DNA of 64,000 bases from Hypomesus transpacificus. Lineage: Eukaryota > Chordata > Actinopteri > Osmeriformes > Osmeridae. Below are positions 26,501 to 37,900 of this stretch, piece after piece. The position numbers and the translations under genes were made by a program. The stretch is taken from contig NC_061074.1 in NCBI RefSeq assembly GCF_021917145.1, positions 6,209,837 to 6,273,836 of the forward strand, read 5' to 3'. The first letter of the stretch is position 1, and every line of letters begins with the position of its first letter. The notes beneath the pieces are model-generated. The model made no database searches. It had not been told where the DNA came from and was given only the letters and a program-made list of their open reading frames with translations.

Positions 26501-29108
26501 TTTTAACGTCAAATGCATATATTTATAACAATTTGGAATTGAATTCTACTTTATACATTTATTTGTATTAATTTAATCTTTACCACAAATTGATTATGGC
26601 TGAAGCAGTCAATGTTTCTTCTTTGAGATGTTGGATGTCTGAGACTATCTGAAGAGCTTTGTTGCTATTGCTGATACTATCTTTTAGCAAGAGTTCAGCT
26701 GTGATATTTGTCCCATACTGAAGTACAGCAAAGTCACACTGAAAAAAAAAACATTTTGATAAATCTTAAAGAAAGTTTTCTTCTCATAATATATACAAAC
26801 ACAGCATTTTCTGTGTGTATGTATATATATATATATGTATACATATATACAGTGCCCTCCAAAAGTATTGGAACAGTGAGGCGAATTCCTTTATTTTTGC
26901 TGTAGACTGAAAACATTTGGGCTTGACATCAAATAATGAACGTGAGACCAGAGATCAACGTTTCAGCTTTTATTTCCAGGTATTTACATCAGGATCTGAT
27001 GCACAACTAAGAAAATATCACATTTTGTTTGAATCCACCCATTTGTCATGTGATCAAAAGTATTGGAACAGATATACTTAAAACATATTTAAGTGAATAA
27101 GACTTAATATTTAGTTGCAAATCCTTTGCTTTCAATAACTGCAGCAAGTCTGTGACCCATTGACGTCACCAAACTTTTGCATTCTTCCTTTTTGATGCTT
27201 TCCCAGGCTTTCACTGCAGCCTCTTTCAGTTGTTGTTAGTTTTGTGGGGTTCCTCCCTTCAGTCTCCTCTTAAGCAGGTAAAATGCATGCTCTATAGGGT
27301 TTAAGTCTGGAGATTGACTTGGCCAGTCTAATACCTTCCATTTCTTGCCCCTGATGAACTCCTTTGTTGTTTTGGCAGTGTGTTTTGGGTCGTTATCTTG
27401 CTGCATGATGAAGGCTCTGCCAATCAGTTTGGTTGCATCTTTCCTTAAATTGGCAGACAAAATGTTTCTGTAGACTTCCGAGTTCATTTTGCTGCTGCCA
27501 TCATGTGTTACATCCTCAATGAAGATTAATGAGCCCGTCCCAGAAGAAGCCATGCAAGCCCAAGCCATGACATTACCTCCACCGTGTTTCACAGATGAGC
27601 TTGTGTGTTTGGGATCTAGAGCAGTTCCTTTCTTTCTCCAAACTTTAGCCTTTCCATCACTTTGGTAAAAGTTAATCTTTGTCTCATCAGTCCATAAAAC
27701 TTTGTCCCAGAATTTTTGAGGTTCATCTCTGTACTTTTTGGCAAATTCCAGCCTGGCCTTCCTATTCTTCTTGCTAATGAGTGGTTTGCATCTTCTGGTG
27801 TAGCCCTTGTACTTTTGTTCATGAAGTCTTCTGCGAACAGTAGATAGTGATACCTTCACTCCTGCCATCTGGAGGTTGTTGCTGATCTCACTAACAGTTG
27901 TTTTAGGGTCTTTCTTTACAGCTCTCACAATGTTTCTGTCATCAACTGCTGATGTTTTCCTTGGTCTACCTGTTCGACGTCTGTTACTTAGTACACCAGT
28001 AGTTTTCTTCTTCTTCAGGACATTCCAAATGGTTGTACTGGCTATGGCCAATGTTTCTGCAATGGCTCTGATTGATTTTCCATCTTCTCTAAGACTCACA
28101 ATTGCTTGTTTTTCACCCAAAGACAGCGCTCTGGTTTTCATGTTGTTTTCACCTCTGAATACAGTCTGCATAGACAAAACCTATCTTACCCAATCTGAAC
28201 CTGAGTGTAGACATTCAGTGGTATTTATTGATTGAATAATGTATGTAATAGGACACACCTGGGCAACAAAACACACCTGTCAGTCACATGTTCCAATACT
28301 TTTGCTCACGTGACAAATGGGTGGGTTCGAACAAAAAGGTGATATTTTCTAATTTGTGCATCAGATCCTGATGTAAATACCTGGAAATAAAAGCTGAAAC
28401 GTTGATCTCTGGTTTCACATTCATCGTTTGATGTCAAGCCCAAATGTTTTCAGTCTACAGCAAAAATAAAGGAATTGGCCTCACTGTTCCAATACTTTTG
28501 GAGGGCACTGTATATGAAGGTAACACTTTATACATTCAAACCTAGTTTGATTTCAACAACATGAAGGTCTGCCCTGGTTTATCAGTGTCACTAGTCTTGA
28601 AATGTTTTTCTTGATGTGTACTGTAAAGTTGCATACATATAGTACACACAGTACTCACATTGAGGCACTTTTCCCAAACATTTTTCATAACAGTGGAGAT
28701 AAACTCCTTTGCTTTCTCAAAGTCATATGGGGTGAGACTATTAGAACCATCAAGTACAAATGCAATCTCAGTCCCAGGATCTAGTGGAAAAAAAGTTAAT
28801 TAAAATGTACAATAACCAAAATCCAACATCGTAATTACTAAGGAGGTGAAGGAGTTAAAAAGGTAAAGGCTTGGAAAGTTGACAAAGTGGCCAAGATGTG
28901 TCAACACTTTGCAAAAGATACAACACAAATGCAAAAGCTCAAATTTGTGTTGCAACTTTTGCATTTGTGTTGTGGCTTTTGAAAAGCATTGACAAGTCTC
29001 TGCCACCGTACAAAACTGTTTCTATACAGCAGAAACATCAGACTGTATTCATTCATGAATAAACTAGTTCATAAAAAATCATACCATCCTCATCCTCATC
29101 ATCTTCAC

Positions 29109-29160
<52 letters not shown>

Positions 29161-31128
29161 GGTGGTGGTGGTGGTGGTGGTGGTGGTGATGTTTCTTCCC
29201 AGTTGTTCAACAACTATAAGAAAGAAAGGTAACAAGCAGCATTTTTTTTTTACTATTAAGTTTGTACAAAATTGTACACCATAGGGCAGGGGTCGGCAAG
29301 TAACTTGGGCCACGGGCCAGTATTTTTCCTCGCCACTAGACGGCGGGCCAGAGTCTGGGTTACTGCCTATTTAGACGCTGCGATAAGTGCCCTTGCGATA
29401 CGTGCACTCGCAACAACTAGGCCTATATGGAGAATGGGTATGTCTACTACAAATAGCTAACGATAATAAACCATGTGCATGAGCCCATTGGTGGTCTGTT
29501 AACGAACTGTATCAACATGGTTGTCACTGTCATCCCAACGTGGTGGGTCGTCATCGTTGGTGCACATAAATACTGTCATCAAGTGAGAATAGGATTACTA
29601 GGACCTAGTCAAGGTTTTAATGTGAGGTGAAATCGGAACTTCACATTAATGCGAGCAAAAATTTAATTTTTTACCTGGCTTTTTCAGTTCCTCCTGGGAT
29701 CTTATCCCTTCCATTTTATTTTTTTCGCTTCAGCTTAATCTAGCTAACTCCCTCCACAACAATAAATTATGGTTTGTGTTTGAGAAACATGCGCGACAAC
29801 TGAACTGCACTTTTTAATGCACGGTCTGATCATGCGCTTAATTAGATTAAAACATAATGTAGCCTATTAGCTTACTTTTCAGTCACACAGTAACTTAACA
29901 AACTTAAGGCATATCCTGTTATTCGGTGTGTGAAAAAAACAAAGAGAAAGCAGGCGATCTTCTGGCCCAATTTATAAGCGGGCAAAGCGGCCCACCGTGA
30001 ATTCTCCCTATTCTCCCGATGGCCATTCCGGGCCTGAAACTATAAATTAATAAGCAATGTCGTGGGGGGTGCTATCGGGGTGCTTTGGTCTTTCTTGGGG
30101 GTGCTGAAGCACCTGCTAGCCCCTTCCTAGCGCTGCCATAGAGAGCGCTGCCCATGATTACTAACCATAACTGTGCTTTCACCTCAGGCGATCTGTCAGC
30201 CGTGAGGTGTAGCGATCATATGGTAGCGATGACATGGCGAAAAAATACTTCAGAAAAGTCAATAAGTGTATTCGACTTCATGCAGCGACGGCAGCGCCGA
30301 CAGCCGGCTTCCTTGAAGCTGAGAATGCCATTGGTTACTTCAAGTCAACCGGGCTGCAGGCGACGCCGGCGCTGCATGAAGTCGACAACATCTAATGACA
30401 CCATACCCAGTTTCCGGTTTCAAAATAAAAGTCGACGGGGAAAAAAACGTTATAAAAAATATATAATTGGAAATATTTTGACGGGCCAAATAAAATCGCT
30501 GGCGGGCCACAATTGGCCCGCGGGCCGCCTGTTGCCGACCCCTGCCATAGGGGATCATGCAATGTGTTAATTTTTTACATACAATGCATAATTTATCATT
30601 AGTTATTAGTTGGATTTAAAGTAAAAGTAATGTATTCATCATGTTCACAGTGTGACACAAGGGCATGGTGTTCGAATATGTTACAACTACTACTATTGTT
30701 ACTACTGTGATGCCACTGCCTACCCAGTGCAGCAGGGTTGATGCCTTCTATCCTTGAAGCAATGAGGATGGCACAGTTTCCATTGAAATCCTCATTCATG
30801 GTCACCTTATTCCTCGCCTGCTGACAGAACTGATGGGAGAAGAGTTGAGGATGATCAGGACGATGATCATGATTCATGATCAAAAAGATTTAAGATAATA
30901 GGCTAGTCACTGCTAACAGAATATTTAGTTGATTTAACAACTTAGTGAAGGACAATGGACAAACAGGATATCACAAACAACATCAAACAGTGCATTGTAA
31001 ATGACAGCGGGCAAAGCAATAGCCATCATCAAATATATGTTCAAAAGACATCAAAGAAGAATCAACCTATTTTTGATAGCAGGACCATCAATCACTACAA
31101 GTTGTACTATCAACTACTAGTTGATAAC

Positions 31129-31160
<32 letters not shown>

Positions 31161-32608
31161 ATATATAACATATATACTAAATGTTGTATTCTATATCATA
31201 TACTGCATATTTTCAGTTACAGTGTAGACAATGTGTGCAACAGTATGTGGTTCATGAACAGTTTACACTAAAAGAACATGTGGAGACACATTGTTCTTGT
31301 TTTTAAGTATAACTACAGTGGTGGCCATACTGCTCATGAGTCTGACTTATATTAAGCTACTGAAACCAATGAACAGAATAACTAATTCAACTCCTCCCTG
31401 ACCTATGAATTCAAAGAAGAAACTTTAGAATGAGTTGCATTGAACAAGATTGTTTAAATCACAATCTTGAATTCACATTTCCTCTCATGTTTCCAAGAAG
31501 AGGAACCTGTGGTTTGTCAGCAGACTGTCTTGCATTCACACATAATCAGTCATGAAACCTTATTAATGTGTTTATCAATGTCAAAAGATGCAGTAAGTCA
31601 TGCATTGTCACAGATTTTAACAGTATTTAAATTCAAATGTGTTATCTATGGAATCGGTTTACTTTTTATAAACTTACCATGTGCTGTTCAATGTCCTCTG
31701 TAAAACGGTTGGCAGCTGACACAATAGGTCTGAGCCCTTTCTTTGCCGGAGCTGTTAAAAACAAACAAAATTACAGTAGAAACTTAAAGCTATCCTTTAC
31801 CTAAAATGAACGTATGTTGACAGGACACTCAGATATTTGAGCTTTAAGAAGTATGTGTTTTACCTTCTGTACCTGAGATGAGAACTTTGGAACACATGGC
31901 CTCAATTGTACAATTAAACACTGCTGCTGGTCTTGAATTTGGGGATGTGACCAACGCTCTATAGAAGATCAAATGTTACACTGTAATGTAAAACAACTAG
32001 CTGTACTGTGTAAATTATGTACATTGAAGTACGATTATACTTGAACAGATTAAAATTCACCCTTTTTTGGACTGAACAGTGGTTTGTCCAAATAAATCAT
32101 CGTTTTCCTGAAAAGTCCTTACAGGATTTGTTAAAATGTTGAACCCAGCTGCTGTGTGGATAACTGTAACATGAAACATGTCTGTTGTCTGAACATGATA
32201 TTATAACTAATCAACACAGAGAATACTGTATCCTATATAAAAAAATATCAAAGTAAATAATGGCAATTTACCATTTAATATCACTCACAAATTTCACCTT
32301 TACATTTTATGTGAATGAATATCCAGATTTAGAATGCGTCATATTAGAATAAGACATATTACAATAATTATAATAAATAATGCTCTACATTCATGTAGTA
32401 ATTTTTGTTGTATTCTAGATGCTCAAAGTGGCATTAGTTTGTCCCATAATCACTTTTTGAACAACAAAAAAAGCTAAGGAAATAGTGAACTAATAAAAAA
32501 TAGTTAAAGAACCACACTCGATACTGTTCTGTAAAAACATTTTAGGTGTCCTATAAAGAGGGACCACTGTTCCTACATACCTGCCAGCATTAAGATTCCC
32601 ACAATCAT
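20530..32608 (-). CDS. itgae: Integrin alpha-E (CD103-type, I-domain-containing alpha subunit)
   Basis: Alpha subunit of a leukocyte integrin; in mammals it pairs with beta-7 and binds E-cadherin. I place 31 coding exons, all in phase, totalling 3327 bases (1108 aa); human ITGAE also has 31 exons as I recall. Start exon 32581-32608 (short signal peptide), then 32061-32151, 31873-31958, 31678-31751, 30724-30829, X-domain 29085-29213, and I domain from 28659-28780 (MIDAS DGSNS) through 26584-26738, 26307-26463 (MILLSDG) and 26006-26138. FG-GAP propeller blades with Ca2+ loops (DTDKDSKTD, DLDGNRYND) lie at 24998-25135 and 24606-24824. Leg domains follow to 20917-21003. The TM exon is 20682-20792, and the last exon 20530-20583 carries GFFKR and a short tail. 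The acidic X-domain before the I domain marks alpha-E among I-domain integrins. Introns hold a Tc1 copy and a hAT element. Confidence 0.93.
21120..21315. repeat. SINE copy ending in a head-to-head inverted duplication
   Basis: A minus-strand SINE tail starts near 21120. Bases 21182-21242 are then repeated in inverted form at 21255-21315, 61 bp with one mismatch around a 12-base spacer. It can form a long hairpin in the itgae intron between the exons at 20917-21003 and 21357-21443. Confidence 0.85.
22545..22625 (-). repeat. Diverged dispersed repeat, SINE-tail-like
   Basis: TTCATTTAGCAGATGCTTTT and the following CTCCAAAGC resemble the SINE tail of this window at low similarity, inside an itgae intron. 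The family link is an inference. Confidence 0.35.
26850..28510 (-). mobile_element. Tc1/mariner transposon with long IR/DR-type ends
   Basis: A 1661-bp element flanked by TA on both sides. It begins CAGTGCCCTCCAAAAGTATT and ends in the inverted form. The terminal repeats are over 200 bp and still closely alike. Each holds an outer and an inner copy of CAAAAGTATTGGAACA (inner copies near 27055-27071 and 28288-28305), the IR/DR layout of Sleeping-Beauty-like elements. It lies in the itgae intron between the exons at 28659-28780 and 26584-26738, in the same sense as the gene. Confidence 0.95.
27104..28141 (-). pseudogene. Tc1 transposase, one in-frame stop
   Basis: The frame from ATG 28141 to TAA 27104 is 346 codons. 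The N-terminal paired-type helix-turn-helix (e.g. KQAIVSLREDGKSIRAIAE) and the GRPRK linker are followed by the DDE domain: WTDETK, QQDNDPKH and NPIEH, with DD34E-type spacing. A TAA at 27236-27238 ends the protein after 301 residues. The 43 codons behind it are still open and recognisable (KEAAVKAWESIKKEEC, ending ATKY). The catalytic residues precede the stop. No other break was seen, so the copy is young. Confidence 0.9.
29110..29187 (-). repeat. itgae: Coding trinucleotide microsatellite in itgae
   Basis: On the plus strand 12 GTT units (29110-29145) run directly into 14 GGT units (29146-29187). On the gene strand this reads (ACC)14(AAC)12, that is Thr14-Asn12, inside the X-domain exon 29085-29213. 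Confidence 0.95.
29287..30544. mobile_element. Non-autonomous hAT-type element
   Basis: Ends CAGGGGTCGGCAA and TTGCCGACCCCTG are inverted repeats. They are flanked by a perfect 8-bp target duplication CCATAGGG (29279-29286 and 30545-30552), as expected for hAT. No transposase frame is visible. Inside it, 30272-30385 is a second palindromic unit with arms TCGACTTCATGCAGCG and its complement, perhaps a nested element. Located in an itgae intron. Confidence 0.88.
31129..31178. repeat. (TA)n microsatellite
   Basis: TA-rich run with a few TG interruptions, in an itgae intron. Confidence 0.8.
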
Positions 32609-34990
32609 GTTTCTTCTGACTTCTGACAGTTTAGAGAAACTCTCATCACTTCCTGGACTTTTTATAACGTTTAAAATATCTGTTGCTCTGTTCTGTCTAC
32701 AGATTGTGGAAGTGGTTCACATGAAGTTAGACAGGATATGGTATGACATCAAAGCATTTCAAAGTGGGTGTTAATCTTCATTGACTGTCTCACACTTAAT
32801 TTCTGTGAGTGTTCACAGTGACACATTTCACTACTGTCATGTAACTGAAAATATTTGACATGTTTGCAGAAGTTCTCTTACACAACGACAGTAATGGAGT
32901 CCAGGGTCTGCAATGAGAGACCAGTTTTAGCATATACATGTTTTTAACATATATGTTAAGCAAAATTCCAAAACTAAATGTTCAGTTTGTTCAGTTCACA
33001 TAGTCTTGCCCTGCCCAGTTTAGAATTGGTGGACTTGGACAAGCAGATAGAGACATCCATAAGTGTTCTGAATGCAAACCATCTGTGTGATTCAAAGTTA
33101 CATCTGGTTGTATTAGGAAGCAATGTGGACAGTTTCCCATTTGTCATTTGTTTTTTTACTGCAACATCACATTTCCCTGGTGATACTGTAAGGCTGGGTG
33201 TACCCTGCCCCCACCTCTCATATGCTAAAATATGGAGTTGCTGGACAGACTCGTTACTTGTCTCAAACCTCATTGTGTGACCTACTGTCACATTGCTAGT
33301 CATATGTTGATTAACATATTCGCCTGGTAATTTATTTCATTAATTTGCAATGTTATTAAATATATATTTTATTTAACCTTACTTTGACCATTCTTGCTAT
33401 AATTTAACCCATAGAGTCAAATAACTGCAAATCCATTTGGTATCAGCATAATTTGGTTAATGTGAATACACTGTGCAGTTTCCCTCTTCCTTGAAACCAT
33501 AGGGGAATAGTTTTGATTTTTTGGCCAAATATTTAACCCCCTACAATACAGCAAAATAATTGTATGTACGTTGAGTATGTTGTTAATCTTTTTGTTGTTT
33601 TTGTTGTAGCAGGTACTGTAGTATTTCAAAGTACAATATCTCCAATTGTTGTTGATTTTACGATGTTAAGGCAAGATAGAGGTTGTCAACTGAATAGGGA
33701 CACCTTCTTTTCCTTCTAATGATATGACTCCTTCACTCACAAAATACTACATTTGAAATTCTATCGTAGCCATACATGGAAATAAATTCCCCCAAGAGAG
33801 ACTTTAAAGTACATCACAGAGACTAAAGGTAGATGTGTTAATTTACATTTACATTTAGTCATTTAGCAGACGCTCTTATCCAGAGCGACTTACAGTAAGT
33901 ACAGGGACATTCCCCCCGAGGCAAGTAGGGTGAAGTGCCTTGCCCAAGGACACAACATCATGTGGCACGGCGGGGAATCGATCCGGCAACCTTCTGATTA
34001 CTAGCCCGACTCCCTCACCACTCAGCCATCTGACTCCCGGTATTTCCCAAGTGTTTCACTACCTGCGAGTTTAACTGTTAACTGTTCCAACACAGGCCCA
34101 TGAGAGATTGTGCTTTACATCTTTGCTGCTCATTGCCTACAGGCAATGAGCATTGTCTTATGTCACCTAGTTGCAACAGGAAGCTACTGTGGTCTTCAGA
34201 AATGTCAGTTCACCACTACTTTGTTGCGCTTGCTACAGTTCACACTGGTACCTAAAACAAAATGAAGTTAAGAGTTAGATGAGTTAGAAGCAACTGAGGT
34301 TTAAGAGAAGAAGATAAACCACAATTTCCATCTGTCACCTCATCTGGGCACCTGATTTACATAAAATACAGCCTGACACTCATCAGTTATTCCAATGTAT
34401 AACTCAAGCTAGTCTGTAGCCTACTATACACACCTTGCTACACCAGCCACTCACAAGTCTTTATTTTTGCATCCCAACATCTCCACATCACCTCCTCAAG
34501 TCTTCAACTTTCCACTTGAGGGGGATTGGCCAAGTTCTGAGAAGCCCAAAACCAGAGGACTCATTTGCCACAAACTATGCCTGGATTACTCTTACTAACT
34601 CACCTAAAACATTAATTATTGTTTTTCCTCCAAGTGAAACAAAACAAAACTTTTGGGTGTGACCTTTGAACTCAAGAAAGAACAATAACAATGCAATGCA
34701 GTTTATTTATAGCGTGCCCTTCCTTGTCAAGGTGCTGTAGGTTTAAAAATAATGCATAAATCAAGCAGTGAATATATAGCAGTATATTGATATAGTAAAT
34801 AGATGCAAATAGCACATTAAAGAATGCAACATTTCCCTGCATATCTATATTTGTTGTAAAGGCTTGAGGGGGTGGAGGAGAGGAAGGATGTGCAGTTATG
34901 GAACACCTACATACTCCACTGCAATGGTTTCACCCACTCTGTTTCTTACTGACTCCATTCAAATTGAGTTGTTCTACACAACGTTAGAGA
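32609..34990. other. Intergenic between itgae and the Ig-receptor gene (head to head)
   Basis: The two genes diverge, so both promoters should lie here. It is AT-rich with one SINE copy and no ORF I can support. Confidence 0.6.
33842..34038 (-). mobile_element. tRNA-derived SINE copy, best preserved in the window
   Basis: Same family as 1364-1551. Read on the minus strand it has a Ser/Leu tRNA-like head with A box TGGCTGAGTGG and B box GGATCGATTCCCC, the body, and a TAAATG-repeat tail. Confidence 0.8.
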
Positions 34991-37900
34991 ATGTTCTTGT
35001 TTTTCAATATTAACCATTGTATTATCTGTATAGTCCTGTGCTATATGTGTGTTCCTGCAAATGGTAAGTGCTTACGCAATTCATTTTATGAAAATTGAAA
35101 TTTTTAAAATAAGGTTGATTACTTCTTATTTGACTTCAAGTCATTTCTTCAGCTTTAGTTGTCGCTGACTCTTTTTCCTTTATTGAAAGAATAAACTTGT
35201 CTTTAGTCTTCTGGTTATGTGAGAGAAAAAAGTATAGAAACCAAAACAAAACCTATGCAACAATATTTTTCAAATGGTATGTTGCAGATCTAAATTACCT
35301 TTATTTAAGCTAAGATTAGTTTTTGTACTCAACCTATCAACCGCTATTATATTTGTATACAAAAAGTGGCAAGGTTAGTGTTAGGGGATGGTTTGTTGAG
35401 TTTGTTGAGTACCTTCAGATCAGATACTATTTACACAACCAATGTTATTGTAATGCAGCATAGATTTCAAAATGTGATGTTGTGCTTTTTCATTTGAAGC
35501 ATTTCCTGTACCACCCATCTCTAGGGAAAAACAATTGTCTGGATTCCTGTGATAGGACCACTCTGGAGGCTTCACTGGGCTCCACAGTGCTCCTCAACTG
35601 CAACTTCGAAGATACTTGGCTTGAAAACAGCTCCCATCAGGAGTGGGTGTTCTGGAGCAAACCTCCTGGTTCTAGACTAGTCAGTATCACAGCCAAAGGC
35701 CAGACTGACTTCAAAGACCCAAGAGGTGGTAGAGTGAAAGCCTTTCCTTACCAGGGCAAACTTGGGAACTATTCTATCCGCATCGATGTCCTTCAGGACA
35801 CTGACCTTGGCTGGTACTGCTGTGAGTGGGGAGATGAGTGCCGTAGAGTGGAGCTCACCAAAGCTGAAGAGGTTAAGGAAGAGGGTAAGTAATTTAGTTC
35901 TGTGAGTATTTCTAGTATTACAGTGTTGAGTTGTGTTGCAGCCTGTGTGAAACATGTAGGTCATGTAGCCTCTGTACTGTCGTCATTATCTCACCTGATA
36001 ATTTTGTCATAGGGAAATTAATTGACAAATTATAAAAATAGGGATTTTTAGGGGAAAACAAGTGATAGGTAGATTTTCTGTGTACATAGAAGCTTGTATC
36101 TCTGTAAGGTCAAGAGGGCCTGCAGCGAGGCCTCCCTCTGAGCAGAATATAGCACACAGCCCAGACAGTTAGGAGACAATAAGGCAAAACATGTACAAAC
36201 TGGGACTTGAATGTAATTAACGACCACTTCACCTGCTGAACATTTTAGTGTATCAGTGTACTGACCACTGAAGACCCGTTAAGGAAGCAATTCTGTGCAT
36301 TCTATGTTTGAAAATGTCCAGCAACTGTATTTAATCTCTCTGAAGAGCGATGTTTCTCACTCATGATCGCCACTCTGTTGTGGATTGGTGACATGATCCG
36401 ACGTCGAACTAATAAAAACCGAGTCAACCCTTTTTTATAGTTGTCGTTACTCTTTCCGGCCTGCCTGCTGATAGATCCAAGTATTGTGATTTGATGCTAA
36501 AACAAGCAAATCAAGTGTAACTAAGTTGAATCAAAACGGTGTACTCTTACTGCTCAAGTCCTAAATACCACCTATCTGTACCATTGAGACTTTCAGTCCT
36601 AGGTGGAGTAACTGGCTTAAAAACTGTTCATGGTAAAAGTTAAAGTGATCTTCAGTTGAAGGAGGAAGTCACATGCAACACAATGAGACCTGTGAAACAG
36701 ACTGCCAAAAGCATTCTGTGTGGACAATTTTCCTTTCCACAACCACTTTCTGTCACTAGCATTGTTTCTAGTGTGGGTTGTAGATCTCTCGGTAGCATTT
36801 CCTGTAGACGCATGTGAATAAAACCTTTTATCTAACCTTAGGGGCTTGGAACAAAAATGTAATGCGTTTGTTTTACATTTCCACTGGAGTGGTCATCTTC
36901 ATTCTACTTCTGAGTACATGCCGCATCTTACATTGGAAATTTACAGGTGAGAGCATGCATTCTACTCTCTCTCATTAAAAGTAATGTGAATCCTTAATGG
37001 TTTGTTACACACATCACTGTTCATTTAAGCAAGTAAGTTCAATTCTGACAGAAACTTATACATTTACACAATGTTTAGATAAAGGTTGTCCCCTTTGACA
37101 GCATTTTTTTGTTACTGTTTTAGGGCATTGCAAAAAGAGCCAACCTTACTATGAAAATGAGGACTTCCACAGTGGTCTGAATTCTATGCTTCTATTGAAT
37201 TATGAAAACCGTACATTTAGCCTTTGGGATATAACATCCATCAAACCAAGTCAACATCGCAATAATTACAATTCACAGTATGATGAATACATTCATACAT
37301 ATATTCATATTAATATCACAGGCACAAGGGCCAGCACCCCTCCCCCTGAGGTCATTGCATGTGACGAAAATGTAGGACAAGGTGAAGAGCAACAACAGAG
37401 AGGTATAACACACATACACACACAAGCTGAAGCTAAGATAAACTGATTGTTTCATTATTATTTCAATAATTTTACCCTACGTTAGGAGATGCCAATGGCG
37501 GTATCATTTATGGTGAGTGGCTGTTTGTCCTCTTCATAAAACACAGTGCTTCAGATTTAAACCATGCTTAATGTAATTAGAAAAAAGCAATTGAGTTGAA
37601 TTAATTTGTTTTGGATCATTATTGATCCGTTACTTGTTTATTTTAACAGAAAACAATGAGCATGATCCAACTATTAATCAACAACCAGATATTACCAGAA
37701 ATGTCCGATTCTCTCAAGATAATCAATCCACAAATGAAAGTCAGAGAAGACTCCGTGTCACATTTCATAGAGGTGATTAAAGCACATGCCTAGGAACATA
37801 CACATTGAAAGCATGTCTCAAAACAGTACATATGTTTTTGTAACTCCTACTGTAACTTCTCCCTATATAGAACTCTTTAGTAGATTACGTCAAGCAAGTC

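Noticed and set aside
28989-29189. Plus-strand frame with long Cys and Trp runs
   Set aside because: It is the antisense reading of the itgae Thr/Asn microsatellite exon. The minus-strand exon has matching splice phases on both sides.
31129-31178. Possible tandem array resembling CRISPR or structured repeat
   Set aside because: Simple TA microsatellite in an intron of a vertebrate gene.
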